Part shown: in pieces, positions 1-7,294 of the stretch
How the letters are laid out: each line of letters opens with the position of its first letter
Position numbering within the stretch: the first letter of the stretch is position 1
Source: CAYZJV01 sp964478945
Lineage (GTDB): Bacteria > Spirochaetota > Spirochaetia > Sphaerochaetales > Sphaerochaetaceae
Direction: 5' to 3'
Assembly: GCA_964478945.1 (NCBI GenBank)
Contig: CAYZJV010000024.1
Span: 1-37,287 of the forward strand
DNA length: 37,287 bases
The notes under the pieces: model-generated
Seen by the model: only the letters and a program-made list of their open reading frames with translations
Database searches by the model: none
What the model was told of the DNA's origin: nothing
Made by a program: the position numbers and the translations under genes

Positions 1-125
1 GTTCTTCTTCCATCCAGACTGTAACTGTCGGCTTCGGAATTTGACCGAATCTGCTCTCTCGAGCTCGCGGGCTCACGACACTGTCGTCTACCGCCGGTAA
101 GGAATCACACCTAACCCTGAAGAAC
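1..125 (-). ncRNA. FMN riboswitch (RFN element), complete aptamer
   Basis: Read on the minus strand, this has the conserved RFN blocks: a closing P1 stem of GTTCTTC (125-119) with GAAGAAC (7-1), the TTACCGGCGGT block, the GAGCCCGCGAGC hairpin, the CAGATTCGGT and TTCCGAAGCCGACAGT blocks and the 3' CAGTCTGGATG block. The aptamer binds flavin mononucleotide and normally lowers expression of riboflavin synthesis or uptake genes. Its expression platform and target lie to the left of the window, so whether it controls a rib operon or a transporter such as ribU cannot be seen. The element ends exactly at base 1, and P1 is complete. Confidence 0.95.
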
Positions 126-145
126 CAATTTTCTATTTCAATGAA

Positions 146-175
146 AAAATAACGACAAACCTATGAAAGTGTCAA
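146..175 (-). promoter_or_regulatory. Sigma-70 promoter of the FMN-riboswitch transcript
   Basis: On the minus strand a perfect -35 TTGACA (175-170) is followed after 18 bases by TATTTT (151-146), or after 17 by TTATTT. Transcription would start near 140, about 15 bases before the riboswitch P1 stem. Position and quality fit the promoter of the flavin-controlled gene outside the window. Confidence 0.7.
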
Positions 176-181
176 TAGGCA

Positions 182-1924
182 TCACTTCTCCATAATCTCC
201 TTGATATATGGTCCAAGCTCCATTTCGGCATAAGAGGTACCGGGACGCACCACAGGATACAAGGCTTCCTGCCTATCGGTCACCACCTCAAGCAGGGCAG
301 GCCCATCCGAAGCGACAAATTCTCCTAGGGCTTCATCAAGTGCTTCACGGTCCACCACTCGCTTCGTCCATCGGAACCTACATATCTTGGCCATCTCGGA
401 AAAATCGACATCCTCGGGTCTGATCGTGGCCGAGTGTCTGCCGCCATACGCGGCATCCTCAAGATTATGCACCATCCCATCGCAATGGTTGTTCAGCAGC
501 AACACCTTGATCGGAAATTTGTTGGTGCCGATCGTATGCAACTCTCCCATGTTCATTCTGAAGCTGCCATCACCATCGATCACAAACACCGACGCATCGG
601 GATTCGCGATATGGGCACCGACTGCAATCGGCATACCCGCTCCCATTGTACCAAAACTGCCTTGGGTCAAAAATGATTTGGGTTGCCGGGAACGGATGTA
701 TTGGGCTGCCAGAAGCTGATGATTCCCCACTCCGGTGGTAACGATCACCTTCTCGGGAAGCAGCTTGTTCAAACGATCGAGCACCTCCGCCTGCTGGATT
801 GCCGGCGAGGTGCGGTTGTATGCCAAGGGCCAGGTACGCTTCAGCTTTTGTGCATGTTTCTTCCAGTCGTCGATCGACAACGATATGCCATGTTCTTCGG
901 CATAGTCGGACAAATCGTCGAGCACCGTGGCGGCATCTCCGATGAAGGAGAACTTGGGTTTCCTCTCATGTCGAATCTGGTGGATCTTCTCAGTATGGAT
1001 GTCCACAAAGGCAATGGTCGCATGGATCGCGAACCCGACCTTCTCGGCAACCCTGTCGTCCCACCGCACTCCAATGGCAAAGAAAAAGTCGTTTTCCTGA
1101 ATGATCTTGTTGGCATACGGAGTACCGAACATACCCAGCATACCAAGGTCAGTATCCCCATGTTCATCGACCACGCCCTTCGCCATAAGGGTATTCACCG
1201 AAGGGATGCCGAACAAGGCGTTGAATCGTCTGATGGCGCGACTTCCATGGGCATTGTTCAATCCACCACCCAAATAAAGCAAAGGATGTTCCGATTCCTG
1301 CAACAGCTCGAAGAACTTCCTGCACTGTGCATGGGAGAGATGGTTTTCCTGTTCATATACCGTACTGAAATGATTGAAGTCCAAAGCTTCGTATTTCGCC
1401 GACTTCTGCTGCAGGTTGATCGGCATGTCGATGACCACCGGACCCGGTTTTCCCGACTTTGCGATGTAATACGCATTTTTCACCACAGATTCGATGCTGG
1501 TGATCGCATTGATGGAGAAGACCCGTTTCGCAGTCGGTCCAAAGACCGAAGCCACATCGATGTGCTGGAACGAATCGGTACCCAACTTGTGTTCGGGGAC
1601 CTGCCCTGCAATCACGATGAGGGGAATGCTGTCCGAGTAGGAGTCCGCTACCGCGGTGAGGGCATTGGTGATCGCCGGACCGGAAGTCACAATCGCGATA
1701 CCCACCTTTTCACTCGATCGGGAATATCCTGCGGCACTGAATGCTGCACATTGTTCGTTCGCATTCACCACGATATCTATGGTGCTCTTGCCAAGTTCAT
1801 CCATGACCGGCAGGATCGCCGCTCCGGTATACCCGAAGATCGTGGAGACACCCAAATCCTCGAGGCTCCGAACCAAGATCTCAGCCCCGGTGAGCAACGT
1901 CTCATCCATCATTCTGGTTTCCAT
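182..1924 (-). CDS. ilvB: Acetolactate synthase large subunit-like ThDP enzyme
   Basis: A 580-residue thiamine-diphosphate enzyme of the acetohydroxyacid synthase type, which condenses pyruvate with pyruvate or 2-oxobutyrate at the first common step of branched-chain amino acid synthesis. Visible features are the catalytic Glu57 in NANEQCAAF, the GQVP...GTDSFQ segment, the FAD-region RWDDRV, the GTMGAGMPIAVGA segment and the ThDP/Mg motif GDG (451-453) with NN at 478-479. The C-terminal PALLEVVTD...YPVV is also typical of the family. The ATG at 1924 has GGAGGG four bases upstream; the frame stays open upstream, but with no better start. No regulatory subunit (ilvN) is adjacent and the gene stands alone, so a catabolic acetolactate synthase or related ThDP enzyme is possible. 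The FAD and ThDP motifs favour AHAS. Confidence 0.85.
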   Translation of the reverse strand: METRMMDETLLTGAEILVRSLEDLGVSTIFGYTGAAILPVMDELGKSTIDIVVNANEQCAAFSAAGYSRSSEKVGIAIVTSGPAITNALTAVADSYSDSIPLIVIAGQVPEHKLGTDSFQHIDVASVFGPTAKRVFSINAITSIESVVKNAYYIAKSGKPGPVVIDMPINLQQKSAKYEALDFNHFSTVYEQENHLSHAQCRKFFELLQESEHPLLYLGGGLNNAHGSRAIRRFNALFGIPSVNTLMAKGVVDEHGDTDLGMLGMFGTPYANKIIQENDFFFAIGVRWDDRVAEKVGFAIHATIAFVDIHTEKIHQIRHERKPKFSFIGDAATVLDDLSDYAEEHGISLSIDDWKKHAQKLKRTWPLAYNRTSPAIQQAEVLDRLNKLLPEKVIVTTGVGNHQLLAAQYIRSRQPKSFLTQGSFGTMGAGMPIAVGAHIANPDASVFVIDGDGSFRMNMGELHTIGTNKFPIKVLLLNNHCDGMVHNLEDAAYGGRHSATIRPEDVDFSEMAKICRFRWTKRVVDREALDEALGEFVASDGPALLEVVTDRQEALYPVVRPGTSYAEMELGPYIKEIMEK

Positions 1925-1960
1925 AAGCCCTCCACAATTCAAACGGATTATTGTACGCGC

Positions 1961-1990
1961 ATGGTAGTACAGGAATTTTGTCATGGTCAA
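1961..1990 (-). promoter_or_regulatory. Probable promoter of the ilvB-like gene
   Basis: Minus-strand TTGACC (1990-1985), an 18-base spacer and TACCAT (1966-1961), giving a start near 1954 and a leader of about 30 bases. No T-box or attenuator fold is visible in so short a leader. The rest of 1991-2180 shows nothing recognisable. Confidence 0.5.
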
Positions 1991-2180
1991 CTGCCATCTT
2001 TCATTAATGCCGCATGTTCCTAGGCAGTTTTCCATTATAAAGAGACTGCGAGCGATTGACTTGTGAACCAACCGCCCGTAGACTTTTCTTACCGACATGT
2101 GTCACCAGAATCGCAAATGGAAAAGGACGCGTGTGCAGATGGATGTATCGATAGGAGCGAGATGGGAACAGACAGTACTC

Positions 2181-2456
2181 TCACATGATTCGAATCAGGG
2201 AGTACTGCTCAAGGTCTTGCAGAAGAACCTCCACATCGTCATGGATCCTTGTCGGGTCGGCGGAAAATTCGGACGCCACGAAATCAATGATTTCCTTGAC
2301 GGTCTTCGGCGAAGCCAAGTACTGCCATACCACAGAGGCTGTGGTGTTGAACCCATAATAGACCCCCGTCTCGGGATTCAAGGCAACCGCTTCGCCATCC
2401 ACAGTATTCCACACCACTTGGTCATTCCTCACATATCGTGCACCATCTCCAGCCAT
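2181..2456 (-). CDS. PqqD-like peptide-recognition protein (lasso B1 type)
   Basis: A 91-residue protein that fits the PqqD family (RiPP recognition element) over almost its whole length: a VVWNTVDGEAVALNPETG beta segment, the YYGFNTTASVVWQYL helix and a C-terminal helical part ending in DVEVLLQDLEQYSLI. Such small proteins bind the leader of a ribosomal peptide and present it to modifying enzymes; in lasso systems this is B1. The start at ATG 2456 fits the family length. An in-frame TTG at 2504 has no ribosome site. The gene is divergent from the B2-type protease at 2526, and a lasso-type leader is encoded at 6136. That genomic pairing is the main reason for the B1 reading. PqqD itself is unlikely because no other pqq gene is present. 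Confidence 0.85.
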   Translation of the reverse strand: MAGDGARYVRNDQVVWNTVDGEAVALNPETGVYYGFNTTASVVWQYLASPKTVKEIIDFVASEFSADPTRIHDDVEVLLQDLEQYSLIRIM

Positions 2457-2462
2457 AACCGA

Positions 2463-2491
2463 AGCATAGTACCACCTCAGCAGACTGTCAA
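2463..2491 (-). promoter_or_regulatory. Candidate promoter of the PqqD-like gene, possibly leaderless
   Basis: A perfect minus-strand -35 TTGACA (2491-2486), a 17-base spacer and TATGCT (2468-2463). The predicted start falls on or beside the ATG at 2456, so the mRNA may carry no leader. This agrees with the absence of a well-spaced Shine-Dalgarno before that ATG; the nearest GAGGTGG is 15 bases away. Confidence 0.5.
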
Positions 2492-2525
2492 CGAAACCTT
2501 GCAATCATGGAGGAGGTGAAATGCA

Positions 2526-2981
2526 GTGCCTGTCTTAGGCGAAGGATTGAAAAACATTCCCACAGCCGCCGTTCCTTGGATACTGCTTTGCCTAACCGAC
2601 TTGCGCCTACGATTGTTGCCCCATTGTTGCAATCGAAAATTTCTCGATCCTCGCACGAGGTACCACATCCATTGTGGACACATGAATGCCAGCGACATGC
2701 ATTGCATCGACAAAGTGGTGAGATCCGTTGCAATCGCCGCCACCCATCCACTTGTTTTCAACTTCTCTTGCCTGAGAAAAGCTTTGGTGATCAGAATGCT
2801 CCTTTCCGCCAAAGGAATTTCATCACATATCACCTATGGAGTTGCCGAGGAGAGACATGAACCTCGTTTCCATGCTTGGGTAACCGCAATTCTACCGAAC
2901 GGGTATCATCTGGCGATCGATCCAACAAATCTATACGGAAAATATTCCACGCTACATCCGCATGTTGGGGAGGAGGAATGA
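2526..2981 (+). CDS. Lasso B2-type transglutaminase-like leader peptidase
   Basis: A 151-residue protein of the Transglut_core3 family, the B2 proteases that remove leaders from lasso-type precursors. The cysteine-protease triad is visible: Cys82 in FSCLRKALVIRMLL, His116 in FHAWV and Asp132 in IDPTN. The N-terminal part, with WILLCLTDLRLRLLP, is the usual helical region. The start is GTG 2526, preceded by GGAGGAGGTG at a good distance; the ATG at 2521 stops after five codons. The stop overlaps the next start as ATGA, so it is translationally coupled to the nucleotidyltransferase. B1 lies divergently only 70 bases away. The family assignment is firm. Its substrate is inferred to be the peptide encoded at 6136. 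Confidence 0.85.
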   Translation: MPVLGEGLKNIPTAAVPWILLCLTDLRLRLLPHCCNRKFLDPRTRYHIHCGHMNASDMHCIDKVVRSVAIAATHPLVFNFSCLRKALVIRMLLSAKGISSHITYGVAEERHEPRFHAWVTAILPNGYHLAIDPTNLYGKYSTLHPHVGEEE

Positions 2982-4153
2982 CCAATCCACTGGAGTCCCT
3001 TTGCCTACAACTTGCCCACCATTGCGCGATGTCCCGCAACCTTCCCTACAAAGTCGACACCACATTGTGGAAAGCACAAGAGCTGGACATCAAAGTCGAT
3101 ACGAGTACGCTCCTACGCTATGCCCAGAGGCACAAGGTCCTCAACACGGTACTTGCACCAATCCCATCGACGAACGGGCTCGAGAACTTCAAGCGACAGG
3201 CGGCGCTGGAAGAGGGTGCGAAATCACTCATGCTCGTACAGTGGCAAGCTGTCCATCGGAAGTTGAATCAACTGAAAATTCCAAGTCTCGTGTTCAAAGG
3301 ACCAGCCTTATCGCTGCAACTGTATGGCAATCCCTACACAAGGGAATACACCGATCTGGATATCCTGGTGCGGTTCGCCAGATGGAAGGAGATAGTCGAA
3401 GGATTGGAAGTACTCGGATGGATCCCAAAAGAATTCAGCATTCCCATGGAGATCGCCGGAGGGAGCCATCACGTAGTGTTCGTGAACCCATATTGCCCAT
3501 TCAGACTTGAAGTACACCGCCACCTCGACACAACGGAACACCACACAGACGATGAAATGGAACAAGTCTTCACCCATATGAAGTTCTACACATGGAATGG
3601 CATCGAATTGCCGACCCTCTCCGCACTCGACCATTTTGAACTGATATTGGATCATGGAACGAAGCATATCTGGACCCTGATGCATTGGCTACTCGATGGA
3701 GCGAGCATGTTGAGCTTCACCGATGCGGCTCTTCATGAAGCACTCTTCCGAAAGATGGAAAAGAGACGCAGGCTACTTCAACTACAGCTCATGATCCGCC
3801 TTGTGACATCATTGTTTCCTATCGAGATTCCGAAAGCTTACCAAACCACCTATCGAAATCACAGGGCACAGGTCGACCGTCTCGCTCTCCACTGTAAAGA
3901 GCGTCTTATCGGAGGAGGTACTTCAGCTCCTTCCATATCCCACATTCTTTACGATACCTACTTCTTCAGAATGTCGTTCGCAACCACTTTACAGGACAAA
4001 CTGGAAGTGGGATTGAGCCTATGGCGAATTCCCCAGCAGGATATCGAGAAGCTCAAGCTACCTTGTTTCCTGTACTGGTTACACTACCCTCTACGACCAT
4101 TTTTCGTATTGGGGAGAAGGATCCGCCGGAAGATACATAAGGATATCGCATGA
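2978..4153 (+). CDS. NTP_transf_5 family nucleotidyltransferase-like protein
   Basis: A 391-residue protein of the NTP_transf_5 family, a nucleotidyltransferase-fold family often found in lasso and other RiPP loci. The core motif is LVFKGPALSLQLYG (residues 104-117) followed by TREYTDLDILVR, in which Asp126 and Asp128 form the metal-binding DxD pair. The C-terminal half carries a helical region with HFELILDHGTKHIWTLMHWLLD, the usual second domain. The ATG overlaps the preceding stop by four bases and the stop overlaps the next gene, so three proteins come from one coupled message. In paeninodin-type clusters related proteins accompany peptide tailoring. Here a nucleotidyl transfer to the peptide is only inferred. 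Confidence 0.8.
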   Translation: MTNPLESLCLQLAHHCAMSRNLPYKVDTTLWKAQELDIKVDTSTLLRYAQRHKVLNTVLAPIPSTNGLENFKRQAALEEGAKSLMLVQWQAVHRKLNQLKIPSLVFKGPALSLQLYGNPYTREYTDLDILVRFARWKEIVEGLEVLGWIPKEFSIPMEIAGGSHHVVFVNPYCPFRLEVHRHLDTTEHHTDDEMEQVFTHMKFYTWNGIELPTLSALDHFELILDHGTKHIWTLMHWLLDGASMLSFTDAALHEALFRKMEKRRRLLQLQLMIRLVTSLFPIEIPKAYQTTYRNHRAQVDRLALHCKERLIGGGTSAPSISHILYDTYFFRMSFATTLQDKLEVGLSLWRIPQQDIEKLKLPCFLYWLHYPLRPFFVLGRRIRRKIHKDIA

Positions 4154-5700
4154 TGAAACCACTGGTGATCTGCATGATCTTGCTTCTCACGCTGTCCACC
4201 ACCTCATGTCCCTCCCATCAGGACGATATGATCCCCTCACCACCGTACGAACGGGATGGCTCCACACTGCTGCAAATGAAATCCTTCATCTACCTTATAG
4301 GAGGTACAGGAGATGGAGGCACTCGGGTTCTCAGAAAATCGGCATCATGGGAAAACCTGGAGGAAACAGAATGGGTCGAATGCAACGAGCTCCCCTATCC
4401 CAAGGCCTTCGGCGCAGTGTTCACAGCAGGGAATAGAATATATGTGGTGGGTGGAGAAGACGGTGAAGGAAATCCTACATCCACCATTCTTCATGCCTAT
4501 GTGTTCGAGGACGGAACCATTGGTACCTGGAGTTCGTTCGGGAGCCGCCTACCCTATCCATTGTCGAGGATGGGATACACATTCCATGATGGGAGGATTT
4601 TCCTTTTCGGTGGTATTGGAAGTGACGGTATACCTACCAATACGATCCTTCATGCAAGGATAGCACCCGACACACGGGTGGGATCATGGTATGAAAGTAA
4701 TCAGACTCTGCACACGCCGGTGGAATGGACCTCTGCACTGGTTGTATCAACAGATGAGCAACCCCTCATCGTTGTGGCTGGTGGCACCGAAGCTACTGGA
4801 AAACACTCGACACACACCACCTTGTTTGATTTGCATCCTCATGGAGCACTCACACTCCATGGACACGTCATGAGTCCGATTGGGCTCTCTTCACCGATCC
4901 TCGCTCCAACGGAGGATGGATTTTCACTCATGGGAGGAATCAAAGAAGACGGAACCATCAACTCGACACATCATACCTATTCCTTTGGAACAGGTGGCTG
5001 GGAATCTGATCAAACCGGTCTTCCCGCTATCGAAAATCATGCCCTTACAATCGAGGGAACCCTTTGTGCGGTCTCCGGAGAGGGAAGGATGATCGGAATC
5101 TTCAAAGGAATTACCGCTCCGACACTTCCAAAGAGCTTCCCTGGTTCCGGATTGATTCCCTCCGATACAACTCCAATTGTCTTTGGTGAACACGGATCGA
5201 CAATCTCGCAGAGCGAAGATGGAATCCACTGGGAACCGATCGGATCCATAGATACTTCCAAATTACTCTACTTCAAATCCGAATCGAGTGATCGAATCTC
5301 CCATTGCAGTTCAAGCGAGTACACGCTCGTCCCCTATGGTTTCATGGTGAATCTCAAAGGGTATTTACCCATACAAGACGAAGAATCCGATCCTTTCACC
5401 GATATCGGCACAACCGACTCGACAGTCTGGTATGGTTTCGGGGTTTCCGATTCCTCAAGAATTGAACTATCATGGAAGGATTATACGACCCATCCGTTAT
5501 ACTACGATGGAATCGTAGAAAACTCATTACGGGAAATCGACCTGTACAACGAAGTACTCGATGGGGAAGGTCTTCCAATCAGAGAGCGAACCGGGGCTTC
5601 GGCAACTCCAGTATATTTCACACTCCCACAAGGTCAGTATCTGATCAAGCTCGATTTTTCCACAGGCTCCAACGCAGCGATCAGGTTGCGGAGATTGTGA
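4150..5700 (+). CDS. Kelch-repeat beta-propeller lipoprotein
   Basis: A 516-residue predicted lipoprotein: a hydrophobic signal of about 19 residues ends in LSTTS-Cys20, a relaxed lipobox of the kind seen in spirochaetes. After it come kelch-like blades, each with a GG doublet and a following aromatic strand, for example RIYVVGGEDGEGNPTSTILHAYVF, RIFLFGGIGSDGIPTNTILHARI, and later LIVVAGGTEATG and FSLMGGIKEDG. At least five blades are recognisable in residues 40-310. The rest, about 330-516, is an unassigned beta-rich C-terminal domain. The ATGATGA overlap couples it to the nucleotidyltransferase, so it belongs to the same accessory operon. A surface role in binding or displaying the peptide product is a guess; no enzyme motif is visible. 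Confidence 0.8.
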   Translation: MMKPLVICMILLLTLSTTSCPSHQDDMIPSPPYERDGSTLLQMKSFIYLIGGTGDGGTRVLRKSASWENLEETEWVECNELPYPKAFGAVFTAGNRIYVVGGEDGEGNPTSTILHAYVFEDGTIGTWSSFGSRLPYPLSRMGYTFHDGRIFLFGGIGSDGIPTNTILHARIAPDTRVGSWYESNQTLHTPVEWTSALVVSTDEQPLIVVAGGTEATGKHSTHTTLFDLHPHGALTLHGHVMSPIGLSSPILAPTEDGFSLMGGIKEDGTINSTHHTYSFGTGGWESDQTGLPAIENHALTIEGTLCAVSGEGRMIGIFKGITAPTLPKSFPGSGLIPSDTTPIVFGEHGSTISQSEDGIHWEPIGSIDTSKLLYFKSESSDRISHCSSSEYTLVPYGFMVNLKGYLPIQDEESDPFTDIGTTDSTVWYGFGVSDSSRIELSWKDYTTHPLYYDGIVENSLREIDLYNEVLDGEGLPIRERTGASATPVYFTLPQGQYLIKLDFSTGSNAAIRLRRL

Positions 5701-6052
5701 AGCAAAGGCATGATAGTAAAAGACAATAAAGACAGGTAGTAATATTCACATATACGTATCAGTAGGTAGCAACGTAATGACAATTATACCTATGTCATCA
5801 CTTATGATTATATATTGAATCTAAAATACAAGATGAATATGGTATGGATTTCGTAACAAAATATTTGCAATCGGTTCGAATATTCCTATTACAATCTATA
5901 TAAAATTTTTCAATTTATAGTATTAATCAATCATAAAATTGTTCCATACAGATCGAATGAATTACTCTTGCGTATCACTATGCAATCTCTGTTGGCAACA
6001 TGGAAACCCATACCAAATGGTAATTCTTATGCGAATCCACCACTTTAGCTAC
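5701..6052. other. AT-rich gap without a supported gene
   Basis: Some 350 bases between the kelch gene and the precursor promoter hold no convincing gene. The stretch 5821-5940 is only about 20 percent G+C, against roughly half for the surrounding genes. No hairpin with a T-run is visible after the kelch stop. The low G+C and lack of coding suggest a recombination or insertion scar, or a regulatory spacer. Confidence 0.6.
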
Positions 6053-6081
6053 TTGACTTGTGACATGTGCAAGGGTAGCAT
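6053..6081 (+). promoter_or_regulatory. Probable promoter of the precursor peptide gene
   Basis: TTGACT (6053-6058), a 17-base spacer and TAGCAT (6076-6081). The expected start near 6088 leaves a leader of about 48 bases before the ATG at 6136. A separate promoter would let the peptide be made in excess over its enzymes, as is usual for RiPP precursors. Confidence 0.5.
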
Positions 6082-6135
6082 TTGCCTACCAATGAAGTAC
6101 AAATTCCTACCGCTCGGCGGGAGAAGGGGGTATGT

Positions 6136-6288
6136 ATGGATCAAGGGGAACCCACACCACACACACAAGAGGATCCGCACGGAGAATTGACGCCACGGGA
6201 CTACCAAAAGCCCTCGGTGGTACCACTCGGCTCGCTCGCCGAGATGACCTGGACCTACAGCGTGGAAGCTGAGGAATGGACCTGGTGA
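6136..6288 (+). CDS. Candidate RiPP precursor with lasso-type leader motif
   Basis: A 50-residue peptide. Residues 23-38, YQKPSVVPLGSLAEMT, match the lasso leader rule YxxPxLxxLGxLxxxT, in which B1 binds the YxxP...LG part and the Thr sits at position -2 before cleavage. That predicts cleavage after Trp39 and a core TYSVEAEEWTW of 11 residues, with Glu at core positions 5, 7 and 8. Typical lasso cores are longer, and no asparagine-synthetase-like cyclase is in the window, so ring formation is unproven. The ATG follows AAGGGGG at five bases, a strong site. The stop TGA overlaps the GAGGAGG serving the lipoprotein at 6299, so the two are coupled. The leader match together with nearby B1 and B2 makes a true precursor likely; the mature structure is unknown. 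Confidence 0.75.
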   Translation: MDQGEPTPHTQEDPHGELTPRDYQKPSVVPLGSLAEMTWTYSVEAEEWTW

Positions 6289-6298
6289 GGAGGCGACC

Positions 6299-7294
6299 AT
6301 GAAACATCTGATGCTCATGGGGGCCGTCCTTCTCCTGCTGCTCGGCGGATGCGAGGCGACAATCGGAGGGACGGATGGGTATGCGGTGGAGGCCATCGTA
6401 TTTTCCGAAGACGGGAGCAGAGGCAGTCGGGAGGGCACACCCGAACGGCTGGTGGTGGTGAAGGTCTTTGACCAGGACACACGAGAACACATCCCGGCCG
6501 ACGATGACGGCAGCGGTGCGTACGATCTGTTCGGCAGGGGCGAATGGGTCACCAGGCTGACACTGGACGGAGGCTACTGGAGAGGTACGGTGGTGCTCGA
6601 CCCGGCAATCTCGCTGGAGGGGAGAACGCTCGCGTTCCTGCTGTTGGGGTATCCCGACATCACGAGCGAACAGATCAGCCGATCGGGAACCGGTTCACCC
6701 TCGGGCAGCTCGGTGACCATCACCACAGGCGAAGGATTCGAAACGGGGACAGCGGGAGTCTTCGGACATGGAGGAATCAACATCGGTCCCGCAGGTGGCT
6801 ATATCGCCCACCAGAATGCCAGTTATGTAGATGCGGTAAACACCTATCAGAATGGATGGCGTTACCTTGAAGTCGCACCGGAGGATATCGGAAGCTACAT
6901 ATTCGCTTTTTATATCTCCGGAGGATCTTCTGCTGAGGTTGGAACCAACAGCCACCTTGGGGCAGGAGCTTCCAACACCACTGCTTTGGTAGGCACCATG
7001 GATCCCGCCTATACCACAACTGGCGGGGGAACAACCACGACCGAGTTCGCTGCGAAGAAATGTTCCGATTATACGTATAACGGATATGGTGATTGGTTCC
7101 TTCCCTCAAAGGACGACATGGGAGTCATCTACAATAATTTGATGCAAAACAGCTTGGGAGGGTTCTCTTCATTGGCATACTGGACCTCCACGGAATACAG
7201 CAAACTCTATGTCTATTATAGATATCGCACAGGTACGGAAGGAACATACCATAGGGAACAAGACCATCTCGTGCGGGCGGCACGCACGTTCTAA
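6299..7294 (+). CDS. Lipoprotein with C-terminal Lcl (DUF1566-like) domain
   Basis: A 331-residue lipoprotein: signal MKHLMLMGAVLLLLLGG with lipobox LLGG-Cys18. Residues 20-150 form an unassigned beta-rich part with a gly/ser linker. Residues 160-331 look like an Lcl/DUF1566 domain: GWRYLEVAPEDIG, the C255 segment, GYGDWFLPSKDDM, GGFSSLAYWTSTE and a final VRAART. Such proteins are numerous in spirochaetes and carry C-type-lectin-like folds. The start has GAGGAGG seven bases upstream. It follows the precursor by ten bases and shares its message. Base composition changes inside the gene, from about 62 percent G+C (6301-6360, 6541-6600) to about 46 percent (6901-6960, 7081-7140), suggesting a fusion of two sources. 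Its link to the peptide is positional only. Confidence 0.8.
   Translation: MKHLMLMGAVLLLLLGGCEATIGGTDGYAVEAIVFSEDGSRGSREGTPERLVVVKVFDQDTREHIPADDDGSGAYDLFGRGEWVTRLTLDGGYWRGTVVLDPAISLEGRTLAFLLLGYPDITSEQISRSGTGSPSGSSVTITTGEGFETGTAGVFGHGGINIGPAGGYIAHQNASYVDAVNTYQNGWRYLEVAPEDIGSYIFAFYISGGSSAEVGTNSHLGAGASNTTALVGTMDPAYTTTGGGTTTTEFAAKKCSDYTYNGYGDWFLPSKDDMGVIYNNLMQNSLGGFSSLAYWTSTEYSKLYVYYRYRTGTEGTYHREQDHLVRAARTF

Noticed and set aside
683..2023. A 446-codon open frame on the plus strand across the ilvB-like gene
   Set aside because: It lies entirely antisense to a clear ThDP enzyme or its leader, has no domain-like sequence and is explained by the codon pattern of the real gene.
2181..2456. PQQ biosynthesis
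   Set aside because: No pqqA, pqqC or pqqE-like gene is near, and the neighbours are those of a lasso-type locus.
2521..2538. ATG 2521 as the start of the B2-type protease
   Set aside because: It follows the ribosome site well but is in another frame and stops after five codons; GTG 2526 is in frame.
5939..6190. A cysteine-containing 83-codon frame before the precursor
   Set aside because: It overlaps the likely precursor promoter and the precursor in another frame, has no ribosome site and resembles no family.
6253..6288. Naming the peptide a proven lasso peptide
   Set aside because: Leader and B1/B2 fit, but the core is very short and no cyclase is visible, so only a lasso-type precursor is claimed.
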